A stretch of DNA of 10,118 nt from Betaproteobacteria bacterium (GCA_021414185.1 JAIOOZ010000232.1:1-10118); one strand, 5' to 3'; shown: positions 1 to 7,755, counted from the first letter of the stretch. Numbers and translations: made by a program. Notes: generated by a model from the sequence alone, not told the origin.

Positions 1-146
1 CGGAGCGCGCGCGGGAGTTCCTCAATATCTGGAAAAATTACGCGACCAACATCGTGCAATGGGAGCCGCTGCCCGCCGGGCATTACATGCAGGAAGAGAT
101 GCCCGACAACATCTACGATCATTACATGAAGTTTTTTGCCGCCTGA
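1..146 (+). CDS. Alpha/beta hydrolase, haloacetate dehalogenase-like (C-terminal end only)
   Basis: The window opens inside this gene. The frame read from base 3 gives 47 residues ending in TGA at 144-146. The segment PLPAGHYMQEEMPD matches the C-terminal block of alpha/beta-hydrolase-fold dehalogenases and epoxide hydrolases, where the catalytic histidine sits in a GH pair followed by an acidic 'EE.P' stretch. It ends in a final helix (IYDHYMKFF) typical of the fold. Such enzymes hydrolyse carbon-halogen or ester/epoxide bonds through an Asp/Ser-His-Asp/Glu triad; the nucleophile lies outside the window, so the substrate cannot be told. The glutathione S-transferase-like gene starts 35 nt downstream in the same direction, suggesting a shared transcript. 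The family assignment is fairly sure; the dehalogenase label is only a resemblance. Confidence 0.72.
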   Translation, partial: ERAREFLNIWKNYATNIVQWEPLPAGHYMQEEMPDNIYDHYMKFFAA

Positions 147-181
147 TCAGGGCGCGCCAAACCGCACTAACCGGAGGAACC

Positions 182-889
182 ATGGCAACTCAGTTCAAGC
201 TCTGCAGTTTCAAGACCTGCCCGTGGGTACAGCGCGCCGCCATCGTGCTGCGCGCCAAGAACGTGGCTTACGACATTACCTATATTAATCGCGACAAGCG
301 CCCCGACTGGTTCCTCGCGGTCTCCCCGCACTCCAAGGTGCCGGTCCTGCTGGTGAACGACAAGGAGGCGCTGTTCGAATCCAACGCCATTGCGGAGTAT
401 CTCGATGAAACGGCAGCGCCGCGGCTCCATCCGGAAGATCCGCTCGCAAGGGCGCGCAACCGCGCATGGACGGATTACGTGAGCACGTTTGCGAGCGCGA
501 TTTCTGACACCGCCTACTCGGACTCGGAAGAGGAGTTCGCCGCGCGGTCCGCAAAAATGACCGAACCGTTCTCGAAACTGAACGATGCGCTGGGCAAGCG
601 CGGCAATGCCGGGCCGTTTTTCAACGGGCCGAAGTTTTCCCTGGTCGATGCGGCTTACGCGCCTTTCCAGCAGCGCTATACGTTCATGGACCGCATCAAG
701 CCGCTCGGCATCCTCGAAAAATTTCCGCACCTGACGGCCTGGCGCGATGCCTTGCTGGCGGCGCCGGCGGTGAAGGCCTCGACCGTTCCCAACATCGAAG
801 CGGTATGGCAGGAAGGGCTCATCACGCGCAAACGCTGGCTGAAGAAGTACGTGTCGGAAAGCGTGCTCGGCGCCGACGCTGCGGCCTGA
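182..889 (+). CDS. Glutathione S-transferase family protein
   Basis: A complete 235-residue soluble protein of normal GST length (about 200-240). The N-terminal thioredoxin-fold domain (about 1-80) carries CPWVQR at 13-18, the Cys-Pro active-site arrangement of omega/DHAR/beta-like cytosolic GSTs. It also has the cis-proline loop KVPVL (52-56) and the glutathione-binding ESNAIAEYL segment (66-74). The all-helical C-terminal domain (about 90-220) has the N-capping box S153-L-V-D156. The cysteine suggests thiol-transferase or reductive dehalogenase-type chemistry rather than Ser/Tyr GST conjugation; the substrate is unknown. The frame stays open upstream to 59, but the ATG at 182 is preceded by GGAGG (173-177) with 4 nt spacing and matches the family N-terminus, so it was chosen. 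Downstream of a dehalogenase-like hydrolase, a role in handling a xenobiotic or aromatic compound is plausible inference. Confidence 0.9.
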   Translation: MATQFKLCSFKTCPWVQRAAIVLRAKNVAYDITYINRDKRPDWFLAVSPHSKVPVLLVNDKEALFESNAIAEYLDETAAPRLHPEDPLARARNRAWTDYVSTFASAISDTAYSDSEEEFAARSAKMTEPFSKLNDALGKRGNAGPFFNGPKFSLVDAAYAPFQQRYTFMDRIKPLGILEKFPHLTAWRDALLAAPAVKASTVPNIEAVWQEGLITRKRWLKKYVSESVLGADAAA

Positions 890-904
890 TAAACGGGCGG
901 GCAT

Positions 905-926
905 GTCCGGAGCTTCCAATCCGGAC
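905..926. terminator. Hairpin between convergent genes, possible bidirectional terminator
   Basis: GTCCGGA (905-911) and TCCGGAC (920-926) form a perfect 7-bp stem with an 8-nt loop. It lies in the 48-nt gap between the converging GST and rhodanese genes. Neither side has a convincing T-tract, so intrinsic termination is only suggested by position and structure. A second 7-bp stem (928-934 with 943-949) overlaps the end of the rhodanese gene. Confidence 0.4.
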
Positions 927-937
927 GCGCTTCGATC

Positions 938-2533
938 TCACGCGAAGCGACGGAACCCGAAATCGGGATCGCTTTCAGTCGCATTGACGAGATCGACTTC
1001 CCAGCTCAGGTATTTGTTGATCTCCGCTTCTACGTTCGTCGTGTGGTCCATCGCGCGATAGCGCACGTCATCTGCAGGGCCGGTGAGATGCGTAGAGCCT
1101 TTTTCCATCGCATATCCCGCGGCACGCCACGCGCCCGTCCCGCCGTGCAGAACTTTGACCGGTCTGGATGTCAGTTTTGCCGCATCCGTCGCCGCAAGGC
1201 GGGCCAGCCGCTCGTCGGGTGCGGTGAAAACCAGCAAGCCGTTGCCGGGTATTACCGCGAGATTCTCGCGCAGCCGTGAACGCACGACCTGCCATGCGCC
1301 GGGGATATGCCCTTCGGGATAGCGCAGGGTGCTCGCGAGATCGGCGACTTCGGCCTGCTTTGCATCCAGCAGGCCTTTCAGTTCCTGCGCGGATACGGTC
1401 GCAGGCTTGGCGCCGTCGAGGCCGTAGACGGCAACCGGCGCGGGGCCGCGCTCCAGGGTCACGCCTTCGAGAGCGCCGTTCATGACGTAGACGTCCTGCC
1501 AGCCCATTTGCAGCAGCCAGGCCGCGGTCGTTGTTGCGCGCACCGCATTGTCGTCGATCAACACCGCGATCGAGCGGCGCACGCCGAGATAGGCATCCGT
1601 CGACTGCACCAATTGGCCGCCGGGCGCCGATACCGAGCCGGGCAGATGCCCAGCGATAAATTCATCGGGCGAGCGCACGTCGAGCAGATAAACCGTGCGT
1701 TCTTTATCCGCCTGGAAAGCCTGCAACTGCTTTTTATCGATCGTGCGCACGCCGAATCGCTGCGCGACGTTCCTGGCGGTGGCTTTCGCCAGCTCCATGC
1801 CGGTTGCGGATGGCATGGGCGCGTGCGCGGTCATGCCGTGATCGAGTTTATGTCCGGCCAGATGCCAGCCCTGCGTACCGTCTTTCATCGCATAGACGCG
1901 GTTTGCAAGCCCGGCATTGATCAGCGCCTGAGCGCCGATGATGCTGCGCGTGCGCCCGCCGCAATTCACCACGACCGTCGTCTTTTCCGACTGCACGAGG
2001 CCCGGCACCCGATAGACCAGTTCCGCGCTCGGGCAGTCGATTGCGCCGGGAATGCTGCCGCGCGCAAATTCTTCGAGCGGACGGCTGTCGAATATCACCA
2101 TGTCGCGCTTTTCCTTCTGCCACGCGGCGAGTTCGTCCGGTGTCACTTCAGGCGTGTGATCGTGATGAAAGATGTATTCACCGAAGGTTTTGCTCGGGAC
2201 ATAAACGCCGGTGTACATCCGGTAGCCGGCGGCGGCCCAGGCGGCGGTGCCGCCTTCGAGCAGCATGACGTTTGTGTAGCCAAAGCCGCTCAGCCGTGTT
2301 GCGGCGATTTGTGCCAGCCCCTCGTTAGCGTCGCAGACAACCACTCGCACCGACTTGCGCGGCAGCAAGGCAGCGACGCGCATCTCCAGATGACTTAGAG
2401 GCACGCTGGAAGCGAGCAGGATGTGGCCGTCGCGCGAGAAGACGCCTTCTTCACGTGTATCGATTACGGCAATTTCCCTGCCGTCGTCGAGCAAGCGGCG
2501 CAGGTCGGCTGGTTTTATCGAGGTGACAGGCAT
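938..2533 (-). CDS. Four-module rhodanese-like sulfurtransferase
   Basis: This 531-residue protein is built of four rhodanese-fold modules at roughly 1-105, 127-230, 263-362 and 378-476, plus a C-terminal tail of about 55. Each module shows the 'D.R...EF..GHIPGA' entry motif (IDTREEGVF, FDSRPLEEF, LDVRSPDEF, and a degenerate LASTLRYPEGHIPGA). Modules 1, 2 and 4 also show the 'GG...W..AGY' type exit. Rhodaneses move sulfane sulfur through a cysteine persulfide. Cysteines stand at the active-site loop in module 1 (C67, VVVCDANEG) and module 2 (C191, VVNCGGRTR). Module 3 has Asp/Asp (around 327) and module 4 Thr (around 437), so those two look non-catalytic. No signal peptide is seen, so it is probably cytoplasmic. 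The ATG at 2531-2533 has only a weak ribosome-binding site. A TAAAAT hexamer (2565-2570) could be a -10 of its own promoter, but no good -35 was found. It is last in the leftward block with two TctC receptors. The sulfur donor is unknown. Confidence 0.9.
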   Translation of the reverse strand: MPVTSIKPADLRRLLDDGREIAVIDTREEGVFSRDGHILLASSVPLSHLEMRVAALLPRKSVRVVVCDANEGLAQIAATRLSGFGYTNVMLLEGGTAAWAAAGYRMYTGVYVPSKTFGEYIFHHDHTPEVTPDELAAWQKEKRDMVIFDSRPLEEFARGSIPGAIDCPSAELVYRVPGLVQSEKTTVVVNCGGRTRSIIGAQALINAGLANRVYAMKDGTQGWHLAGHKLDHGMTAHAPMPSATGMELAKATARNVAQRFGVRTIDKKQLQAFQADKERTVYLLDVRSPDEFIAGHLPGSVSAPGGQLVQSTDAYLGVRRSIAVLIDDNAVRATTTAAWLLQMGWQDVYVMNGALEGVTLERGPAPVAVYGLDGAKPATVSAQELKGLLDAKQAEVADLASTLRYPEGHIPGAWQVVRSRLRENLAVIPGNGLLVFTAPDERLARLAATDAAKLTSRPVKVLHGGTGAWRAAGYAMEKGSTHLTGPADDVRYRAMDHTTNVEAEINKYLSWEVDLVNATESDPDFGFRRFA

Positions 2534-2598
2534 GGCAATACTTTCGGAAAAGAGAGAACGGCGGATTTTACCCGACAGGACTCAGGGTGATGTCGAAC

Positions 2599-2620
2599 GG
2601 CCAGGCAAAAAACGCCGGCC
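2599..2620. other. Intergenic hairpin upstream of the rhodanese gene
   Basis: GGCC-A-GGC (2599-2606) pairs with GCC-GGCC (2614-2620), giving 7 base pairs with one bulged A around a 7-nt A-rich loop. It lies in the 103-nt gap between the receptor gene and the rhodanese gene. There is no T-run after it in the direction of transcription, so it may be an attenuator, an RNA-stability element or chance in GC-rich DNA. Confidence 0.25.
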
Positions 2621-2636
2621 AACCTGCAGCGACGCG

Positions 2637-3602
2637 TTACTCTGCCTGCAATCCCAGTTTCTGCACGACGGCAGCCCAGCGCACGACATCGGAGGAAAGA
2701 ACGCGCGCGAACTCGTCCGGCGTGCTCGACCGCGCATCCAGACCCTGGCTCGCGAGCTTCTCACGCGTGTCGGGTTGCGCAAGTATCGCGACGATCTCCG
2801 CATTAAGCCGCTGCACGATTTCGGGCGGCATGCGCGCCGGCCCGACAAAACCGTACCACAGGCCCGCTTCATAGCCAGGCACGCCTGATTCCGCGACGGT
2901 GGGAAGGTCCGGCAGGGCAGGCGAGCGCTGCGCGCCGGTCGTCGCCAGCGCGCGCAGGCGGCCGGTGCGCACATGCGGAATCACCGACAGGCTGGTGCCG
3001 AAAGTCATCGAGACCTGGCCGCCCATCAGATCGGAGACGGCGAGCGACATGCCTTTGTACGGTATGTGCTCCATCTTCGTTCCCGTCATGGTGTCGAACA
3101 ATGCGCCGGCGAGATGTCCCGACGCGCCTATGCCCGACGAGACGTAAGTGAGCTGGCCGGGGCGCGATTTGGCCAGCGCGATCAGGTCTTTAACGTTTTT
3201 GACCGGCAGCGAGGGATGCACCGCGAGCACTAGCGGGCCCGAACCGGCGAGCGTGATGGGCGTGAAATCCTTGAGCGAATCGAACGGCAGTTTTTTGTAC
3301 ATGCTCGCGTTGACCGCGTGACCGCTCGGAATCAGCGTGAACGTATAGCCATCCGGCGCCGCGCGCGCCACTGCCTCGGTGCCCACGATGCCGTTGGCGC
3401 CAACCCTGTTTTCGACTATGACCTGCTGCTTCAGGCGCTCGGTCAACTGCTGGGCAACGAGCCGGCAGATCACGTCGTTGCCGCCGCCCGGCGCGAATAT
3501 CGAGACGATGCGCACAGGTTTCGACGGGTACGCGGGTTGCGCGAAGGCAGGCGTGGCCAGCGCCGCGCAAGCCAGCACCGCGGCTGTTCTCGTTTTGAGC
3601 AT
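2637..3602 (-). CDS. Tripartite tricarboxylate transporter receptor (Bug/TctC family), copy 1
   Basis: A 321-residue periplasmic solute-binding protein of usual family length. It starts with a Sec signal peptide (MLKTRT, hydrophobic stretch, cleavage likely after ATPAFA, residue 21). Then come the family blocks: YPSKPVRI (25-32), FAPGGGND (36-43), VENRVGANG (63-71), ARAAPDGYT (79-87), HIPYKG (179-184), DLMGGQVSM (191-199) and GRLRALATT (214-222). Bug proteins are Venus-flytrap receptors that usually bind carboxylates; the ligand here cannot be read. The ATG at 3600-3602 was chosen because it has a GAGGAG site 8 nt upstream and begins the signal peptide, although the frame stays open further upstream. 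It follows the second receptor by 26 nt, so they are probably co-transcribed. No TctA/TctB membrane genes are nearby, as is common for this expanded family in Burkholderiales. Confidence 0.93.
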   Translation of the reverse strand: MLKTRTAAVLACAALATPAFAQPAYPSKPVRIVSIFAPGGGNDVICRLVAQQLTERLKQQVIVENRVGANGIVGTEAVARAAPDGYTFTLIPSGHAVNASMYKKLPFDSLKDFTPITLAGSGPLVLAVHPSLPVKNVKDLIALAKSRPGQLTYVSSGIGASGHLAGALFDTMTGTKMEHIPYKGMSLAVSDLMGGQVSMTFGTSLSVIPHVRTGRLRALATTGAQRSPALPDLPTVAESGVPGYEAGLWYGFVGPARMPPEIVQRLNAEIVAILAQPDTREKLASQGLDARSSTPDEFARVLSSDVVRWAAVVQKLGLQAE

Positions 3603-3628
3603 CGGAAATACTCCTCGCTTGGCGGTGG

Positions 3629-4597
3629 TCACTCGGGCTTGATGTTCGCAGCCTTGACGACTTTCTGCCAGCGTTCGATATCGGTCTTGAGCGCGTCGCG
3701 AAACTCCGCCGGCGGGCCGCCGGCGGGGTCTATGCCTGCAATGGCGAGGCGTTCCTTCATGTCCGCGGTGCGCAATAATTTTGCCACCTCGGTGTTCCAT
3801 AAGGTCACGACTTCCTTCGGCAATCCGCGCGGTCCCCAGATGCCGTATAGCAGCGGCGCGTAATAGCCCGGCACCGTGTCCGCAATCGGCGGCACGTCGG
3901 GGAAAGCGCTGGTGCGGGTCTTCGAAGTCACGCCGATCGCGCGCAGCTTGCCGGATTTTGCGTGCGGAGCGGTGGAAGGCGTGCTGCCGAAGATGACCTG
4001 CACCTGCCCGCCGAGCGCATCTGTCAGCGCGGGACCCGTGCCTTTGTACGGGATATGCGTAAAGCGTACTCCGGCCATTAACTCGAACAACGCGGTGATC
4101 AGGTGGGAGAAACCGCCGGTGCCGCCGCTGCCGTAATTGAGCTTGCCCGGGTTTGCCTTGGCGTAATCGATCAGCTCCTTTACGCTTTTGATCGGCACGC
4201 CGGGGTGCACGACCGCCAGCGAACTCGCTTCGCCGGCCATCACGACCGGGGTGATGTCATTGACCGGATCGTACGGTGGCTTGATGAGCGCGACGCCGGT
4301 CGTGTAGGCGCCTGAAACGAAAGCGAGCGTGTAGCCGTCGGGGGCCGCGCGCACCGCCATCTCCGAGCCGATCGCGCCGCCTGCGCCTGCGCGGTTGTCC
4401 ACCACGACGGACTGCACGAAGATTTCCGACATTTTCTGCGCGACGACCCGCGCGACAATGTCCGCGCCGCCGCCGGGCGCGTAGGGCACGATGATGCGCA
4501 CCGGTTTGCCCGGATACTTCGCCGGTTGCGCGAAAGCTGTCGCGGCGTATGGCAGCAGCAACGCCGCGGGCAGGATCGAAATCAATACTCTGCGCAT
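3629..4597 (-). CDS. Tripartite tricarboxylate transporter receptor (Bug/TctC family), copy 2
   Basis: A 322-residue periplasmic receptor related to, but clearly diverged from, its downstream neighbour. The N-terminus is a Sec signal peptide (MRRVLISILP and a hydrophobic core, cleavage likely after ATAFA, residue 23). Family blocks follow: YPGKPVRIIVPYAPGGGAD (28-46), VVDNRAGAGG (65-74), VRAAPDGYTLAF (82-93), HIPYKGTGPALTDALGGQVQ (181-200) and GKLRAIGVT (216-224). The start ATG lies only 3 nt after the stop codon of the reductase reading frame, so its ribosome-binding site is inside that gene and translation is probably coupled. Two adjacent receptors could bind different ligands or have arisen by an old duplication. 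The ligand is unknown. Confidence 0.93.
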   Translation of the reverse strand: MRRVLISILPAALLLPYAATAFAQPAKYPGKPVRIIVPYAPGGGADIVARVVAQKMSEIFVQSVVVDNRAGAGGAIGSEMAVRAAPDGYTLAFVSGAYTTGVALIKPPYDPVNDITPVVMAGEASSLAVVHPGVPIKSVKELIDYAKANPGKLNYGSGGTGGFSHLITALFELMAGVRFTHIPYKGTGPALTDALGGQVQVIFGSTPSTAPHAKSGKLRAIGVTSKTRTSAFPDVPPIADTVPGYYAPLLYGIWGPRGLPKEVVTLWNTEVAKLLRTADMKERLAIAGIDPAGGPPAEFRDALKTDIERWQKVVKAANIKPE

Positions 4598-4600
4598 CGC

Positions 4601-5315
4601 TTACATCACCGAGCGCACGAGACCGCCATCGACGCGGATGGTGGTGCCGGTGATGTAGCTCGCCTTGCCTGACGCGAGAAAGGCCACCAGGTGCGCCAGT
4701 TCCTTCGGCTCGCCGATGCGCCCAAGCGCAGTCTCTTCGGCGCGCTGGGCGAGGGCTGCTTCGAGCGTAATGCCCAGTTCGTTGGCGCGCGCGGTTACGT
4801 TGCCGAGCATGCGCTCGCTCAGGAGCGAGCCGGGACACACGTTGTTGACCAATATGCCGTCGCGGCCGATTTCATCGGCGAGGCTTTTGGCGAACGCCAC
4901 CACGCCCGCGCGCGTTGCGCCGGAGAGCGCCAGGTTGGGTATGGGCTGATACACCGTGCTCGCCAGAATATTGATGATGCGGCCGCCCTTTTGTTTTTTC
5001 AAATGCGGAATCGCTTCGCGCGACATGCGCGCAAAGTAGAGCAGCGAGCGCTGCACCGCGACCGCCCACTGTTCTTCGGTTGCGCTGAATGATTTCGCCA
5101 AAGGCGGGCCGCCGGAATTGTTCACCAGTATGTCGAAATACGTCAGTGCCGGTCTTGTCGCGGATTTCCTGCGCGGCGCGCTCGAGGTCAGCCGCGGTGC
5201 GGCTGCACATGACGACTTTCGTGCCTTCTCCCGCAAGCACTTCCGCGCACGCGCGCCCCAGGCCTTTGCTGGCGCCGCCGACGATCGCGACTTTGCCTTT
5301 CAGTTCCAGATCCAT
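4601..5315 (-). pseudogene. Short-chain dehydrogenase/reductase broken by an internal frame-changing deletion
   Basis: The N-terminal half starts at ATG 5313-5315 behind a strong AAGGAGGAG site (5321-5329). It encodes the Rossmann start VAIVGGASKGLGRA, with a cofactor loop of GxxxGxG type. Near 5138-5143 the homology jumps to another frame, where FDILVNNSGGPP and the rest of the enzyme follow, ending IRVDGGL and TAA at 4601. The distance from the start to DILVNN is about 60 codons, against roughly 80-86 in intact relatives. So about 20-26 codons, normally holding the adenine-contacting D-V/L motif, are gone, and 715 nt is not a multiple of three. Neither half alone could be active. The position of the catalytic YxxxK reads S-G-A-T-R (4910-4924), so even the parent was an atypical SDR. 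Upstream, 5316-5399 is intergenic and includes an AT-rich TAAAAT that could be a -10. An assembly error is the main alternative. Confidence 0.8.
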
Positions 5316-5399
5316 GGCTGCTCCTCCTTCGTGGATCCGCCATGTTAACGCAAAGAGCGCCGGTATTTTATTGGCGCCTGCGGCAGAGCTGCACTATCG

Positions 5400-7739
5400 T
5401 TAAACCGCTGCTTTGCGCAGCCGCAGCGCGTTGCCGATCACCGATACGGAACTCAGGCTCATGGCGGCGCTGGCGATCATCGGGCTCAGCAGAATGCCGA
5501 AGAACGGATACAGTATGCCCATCGCAACGGGCACGCCGAGGAAGTTGTAGATAAAAGCGAAGAACAGGTTCTGGCGGATGTTCTTCATCGTGCTTTGACT
5601 TAAGAGCCGCGCTTTGGCGATGCCGCGCAAATCGCCTTTCACCAGAACGACGCGCGCGCTGTTCATCGCGACGTCGGTGCCGGTGCCCATCGCAATGCCG
5701 ACGTTCGCGGCGGCAAGCGCCGGCGCGTCGTTGACCCCGTCGCCGGCCATGGCGACGATCCTGCCCTGCTTTTGCAGCGCCTGCACTTCCTTGAATTTGT
5801 CTTCCGGCATGACCCCGGCTTTTACCTCATCCAGCCCCAGTTGCTTGGCCACCGCCGCCGCGGTCGTGGCGTTGTCGCCGGTGAGCACGACGATGCGCAG
5901 GCCGGATGCGCGCAGTTGGGCAATGGCTTCCAGCGTGGTGGACTTGATCGGATCGGCGACGCTGATCAGGCCGGCCAGCCGGTTATCGATGCCGACGAAC
6001 ATCACGGTCTGGCCGAGTTCGCGCAGGCGCTCGGCTTCTGTCTCGATGGATGCGATGTCGATGCCGGCATCCTGCATCAGCGGAAGATTGCCCAGCAGGG
6101 CCAGTTTGCCGTCGATATGGCCGCGCACGCCTTTGCCCGTTACCGATTCGAATTGCTCGACCGGCGGCAGAACTGCCTTTTGTTCCTGGGCGAAATCCAC
6201 GATGGCCTGTGCCAACGGATGCTCGCTCATTTTCTCAAGTGCTGCGGCATGCGTGAGCACTGCGGCATCGGTGAAGCCCGCAGCGGCAACCACCTTTTGC
6301 ACCTTGGGCGCGCCTTCAGTGAGCGTGCCGGTCTTGTCCACCACCAGAGTGTCGACTTTCTCCATAAGTTCGAGCGCCTCGGCGTCCTTGATAAGCACGC
6401 CTTCGCGCGCGCCGCGACCGATGCCGACCATGATCGAAATCGGCGTGGCAAGTCCCAGCGCGCAGGGACACGCGATGATGAGTACGGAGACGGCGACAAC
6501 CAGCGCATTGGCCAGCGCCGGCGCTGGCCCGACCAGCGCCCACACCGCGAACGCGATCACCGCCGACGCGATGACTCCGGGAACGAACCAGCCCGATACC
6601 TTATCCGCCAGTTTCTGAATCGGCGCACGCGAGCGGCTCGCTTCATTCACCATGTGCACGATTTGCGAAAGCAAGGTATCGGCGCCGACTTTCTCGGCGC
6701 GCATCAGGAACGAGCCGAGCTGGTTGACGGTGCCCGCCGTCACCTTGCTGCCCGGTTCCTTTGCGGCCGGGATCGGCTCGCCGGTTAGCATGGACTCGTC
6801 AATATTCGACCTGCCTTCGGTGACTGCGCCGTCCACCGGCACCTTGGTACCCGCCTTCACGCGCAGAATGTCCCCGGCATGAACATCGGCGAGCGGTACT
6901 TCTTCCTCGCTGCCTGCGGAATTCACGCGTATCGCCGTGTTCGGTGCGAGCGCAAGCAACGACTTGATCGCGCTGTTGGTTTGCGATCTGGCGCGCAGTT
7001 CCAGCACCTGCCCCATCAGCACGAGGGTGACGATGACGGCCGCAGCTTCGAAGTAGAGCGGCACCATGCCGTTCATCTTGAACGCCTCCGGCAACAGCGC
7101 GGGAAACAGCAGGCCAGCGAGGCTGAACAAATAGGCGGCCCCCGTGCCGATCCCGATCAGGCTGAACATGTTGAGGTTCCATGTTTTGAACGACGCCCAC
7201 GCGCGCACGAAGAACGGCCAGCCACCCCACAGCACGACGGGCGTCGCCAGCACGGCTTGCCCCCAGTTAAACGCGTTCGCGCTCAGCAGATGATGCAGGT
7301 CGAGACCTACAAACTCACCCATGGTGATCACAAGCAGGGGCAGCGACAGCACGGCGCTGATCCAGAAGCGCCGCGTCATGTCGTCGAGTTCGGAAGTGTC
7401 TTCTGTGGCTGTCGCCAGCAATGGTTCGAGCGCCATGCCGCAGATGGGGCAGGTGCCCGGGCCCACCTGGCGTATTTCCGGATGCATAGGGCAGGTGTAA
7501 ATGGCGCCCGGCGCCGCCGCGTCCACGCTCGCGGCGGGCGCTTTCGCGGCATGGTGATGCACGTGTGAGGGCTGCTTGGTATCAGCGGCGCCACGCCCAC
7601 CGATATAGCCGGCTGGATTGGCGTCGAATTTCTTCTTGCAACCGGCGCAGCAGAAGAAATACTTGATGCCGGAGAATTCGCTGCTCGGTTTCCCGGCCTG
7701 CTCGTCGACCTGCATGCCACACACCGGATCAGTTGCCAT
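5400..7739 (-). CDS. copA: Copper-type P1B ATPase (CopA) with N-terminal YHS and heavy-metal-binding domains
   Basis: A 779-residue inner-membrane pump that uses ATP to export Cu(I) from the cytoplasm. The order is a YHS domain (about 3-46: DPVCGM, then C30, C31, C34), a His-containing linker (HVHHH, 59-63), a heavy-metal-binding domain (YTCPMHPEI 81-89 and CPICGM 97-102), and then the ATPase core. Core motifs are TGE (319-321), CPC in the membrane (424-426), DKTGTLT with the phosphorylated Asp (468-474), SEHP (505-508), TGDN (620-623) and GDGVND (666-671). The transmembrane signature residues YN (731-732) and MSLSS (760-764), with CPC, are those of Cu(I)-transporting P1B-1 pumps. No CxxC HMA domain is present. 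The ATG at 7737-7739 was chosen because GAGGT lies 6 nt upstream; an in-frame ATG at 7757 has no such site. It follows the YeeE/YedE pair by 24 nt and is probably the last gene of that operon. Confidence 0.96.
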   Translation of the reverse strand: MATDPVCGMQVDEQAGKPSSEFSGIKYFFCCAGCKKKFDANPAGYIGGRGAADTKQPSHVHHHAAKAPAASVDAAAPGAIYTCPMHPEIRQVGPGTCPICGMALEPLLATATEDTSELDDMTRRFWISAVLSLPLLVITMGEFVGLDLHHLLSANAFNWGQAVLATPVVLWGGWPFFVRAWASFKTWNLNMFSLIGIGTGAAYLFSLAGLLFPALLPEAFKMNGMVPLYFEAAAVIVTLVLMGQVLELRARSQTNSAIKSLLALAPNTAIRVNSAGSEEEVPLADVHAGDILRVKAGTKVPVDGAVTEGRSNIDESMLTGEPIPAAKEPGSKVTAGTVNQLGSFLMRAEKVGADTLLSQIVHMVNEASRSRAPIQKLADKVSGWFVPGVIASAVIAFAVWALVGPAPALANALVVAVSVLIIACPCALGLATPISIMVGIGRGAREGVLIKDAEALELMEKVDTLVVDKTGTLTEGAPKVQKVVAAAGFTDAAVLTHAAALEKMSEHPLAQAIVDFAQEQKAVLPPVEQFESVTGKGVRGHIDGKLALLGNLPLMQDAGIDIASIETEAERLRELGQTVMFVGIDNRLAGLISVADPIKSTTLEAIAQLRASGLRIVVLTGDNATTAAAVAKQLGLDEVKAGVMPEDKFKEVQALQKQGRIVAMAGDGVNDAPALAAANVGIAMGTGTDVAMNSARVVLVKGDLRGIAKARLLSQSTMKNIRQNLFFAFIYNFLGVPVAMGILYPFFGILLSPMIASAAMSLSSVSVIGNALRLRKAAV

Positions 7740-7755
7740 GGCTTTACCTCGATTC
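7700..7755 (-). repeat. 56-bp direct repeat, copy at the start of copA
   Basis: This stretch covers the copA leader, its ribosome-binding site and the first 13 codons. It matches 8711-8766 at 52 of 56 positions by direct reading, without gaps and in the same orientation. The offset is 1011 bp, and the interval holds the YeeE/YedE pair. Confidence 0.9.

Noticed and set aside
167..919. 250-codon minus-strand open frame opposite the GST-like gene
   Set aside because: The plus-strand gene has the CPW, VPVL and ESNAIAEYL motifs and a ribosome-binding site; the antisense translation shows no family features.
1307..2398. 363-codon open frame on the + strand opposite the rhodanese gene
   Set aside because: It is antisense to a gene with clear domain motifs, has a low-complexity Arg/His/Ala-rich translation and no recognisable motif; long antisense frames are expected in GC-rich genes.
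4601..5315. Programmed ribosomal frameshift as the explanation for the split reductase
   Set aside because: About 20-26 expected residues are missing at the joint and no slippery heptamer was seen there; a programmed shift would preserve them.
5356..5378. Hairpin GCGCC...GGCGC after copA as an intrinsic terminator
   Set aside because: The stem is only 5 bp plus a wobble, the loop is 11 nt and no T-run follows; too weak to list as a feature.
5614..6788. Two overlapping open frames (334 and 338 codons) on the + strand opposite copA
   Set aside because: The minus-strand copper ATPase explains this DNA fully with all P-type motifs; these translations are Ser/Ala- or Arg-rich and lack domains.
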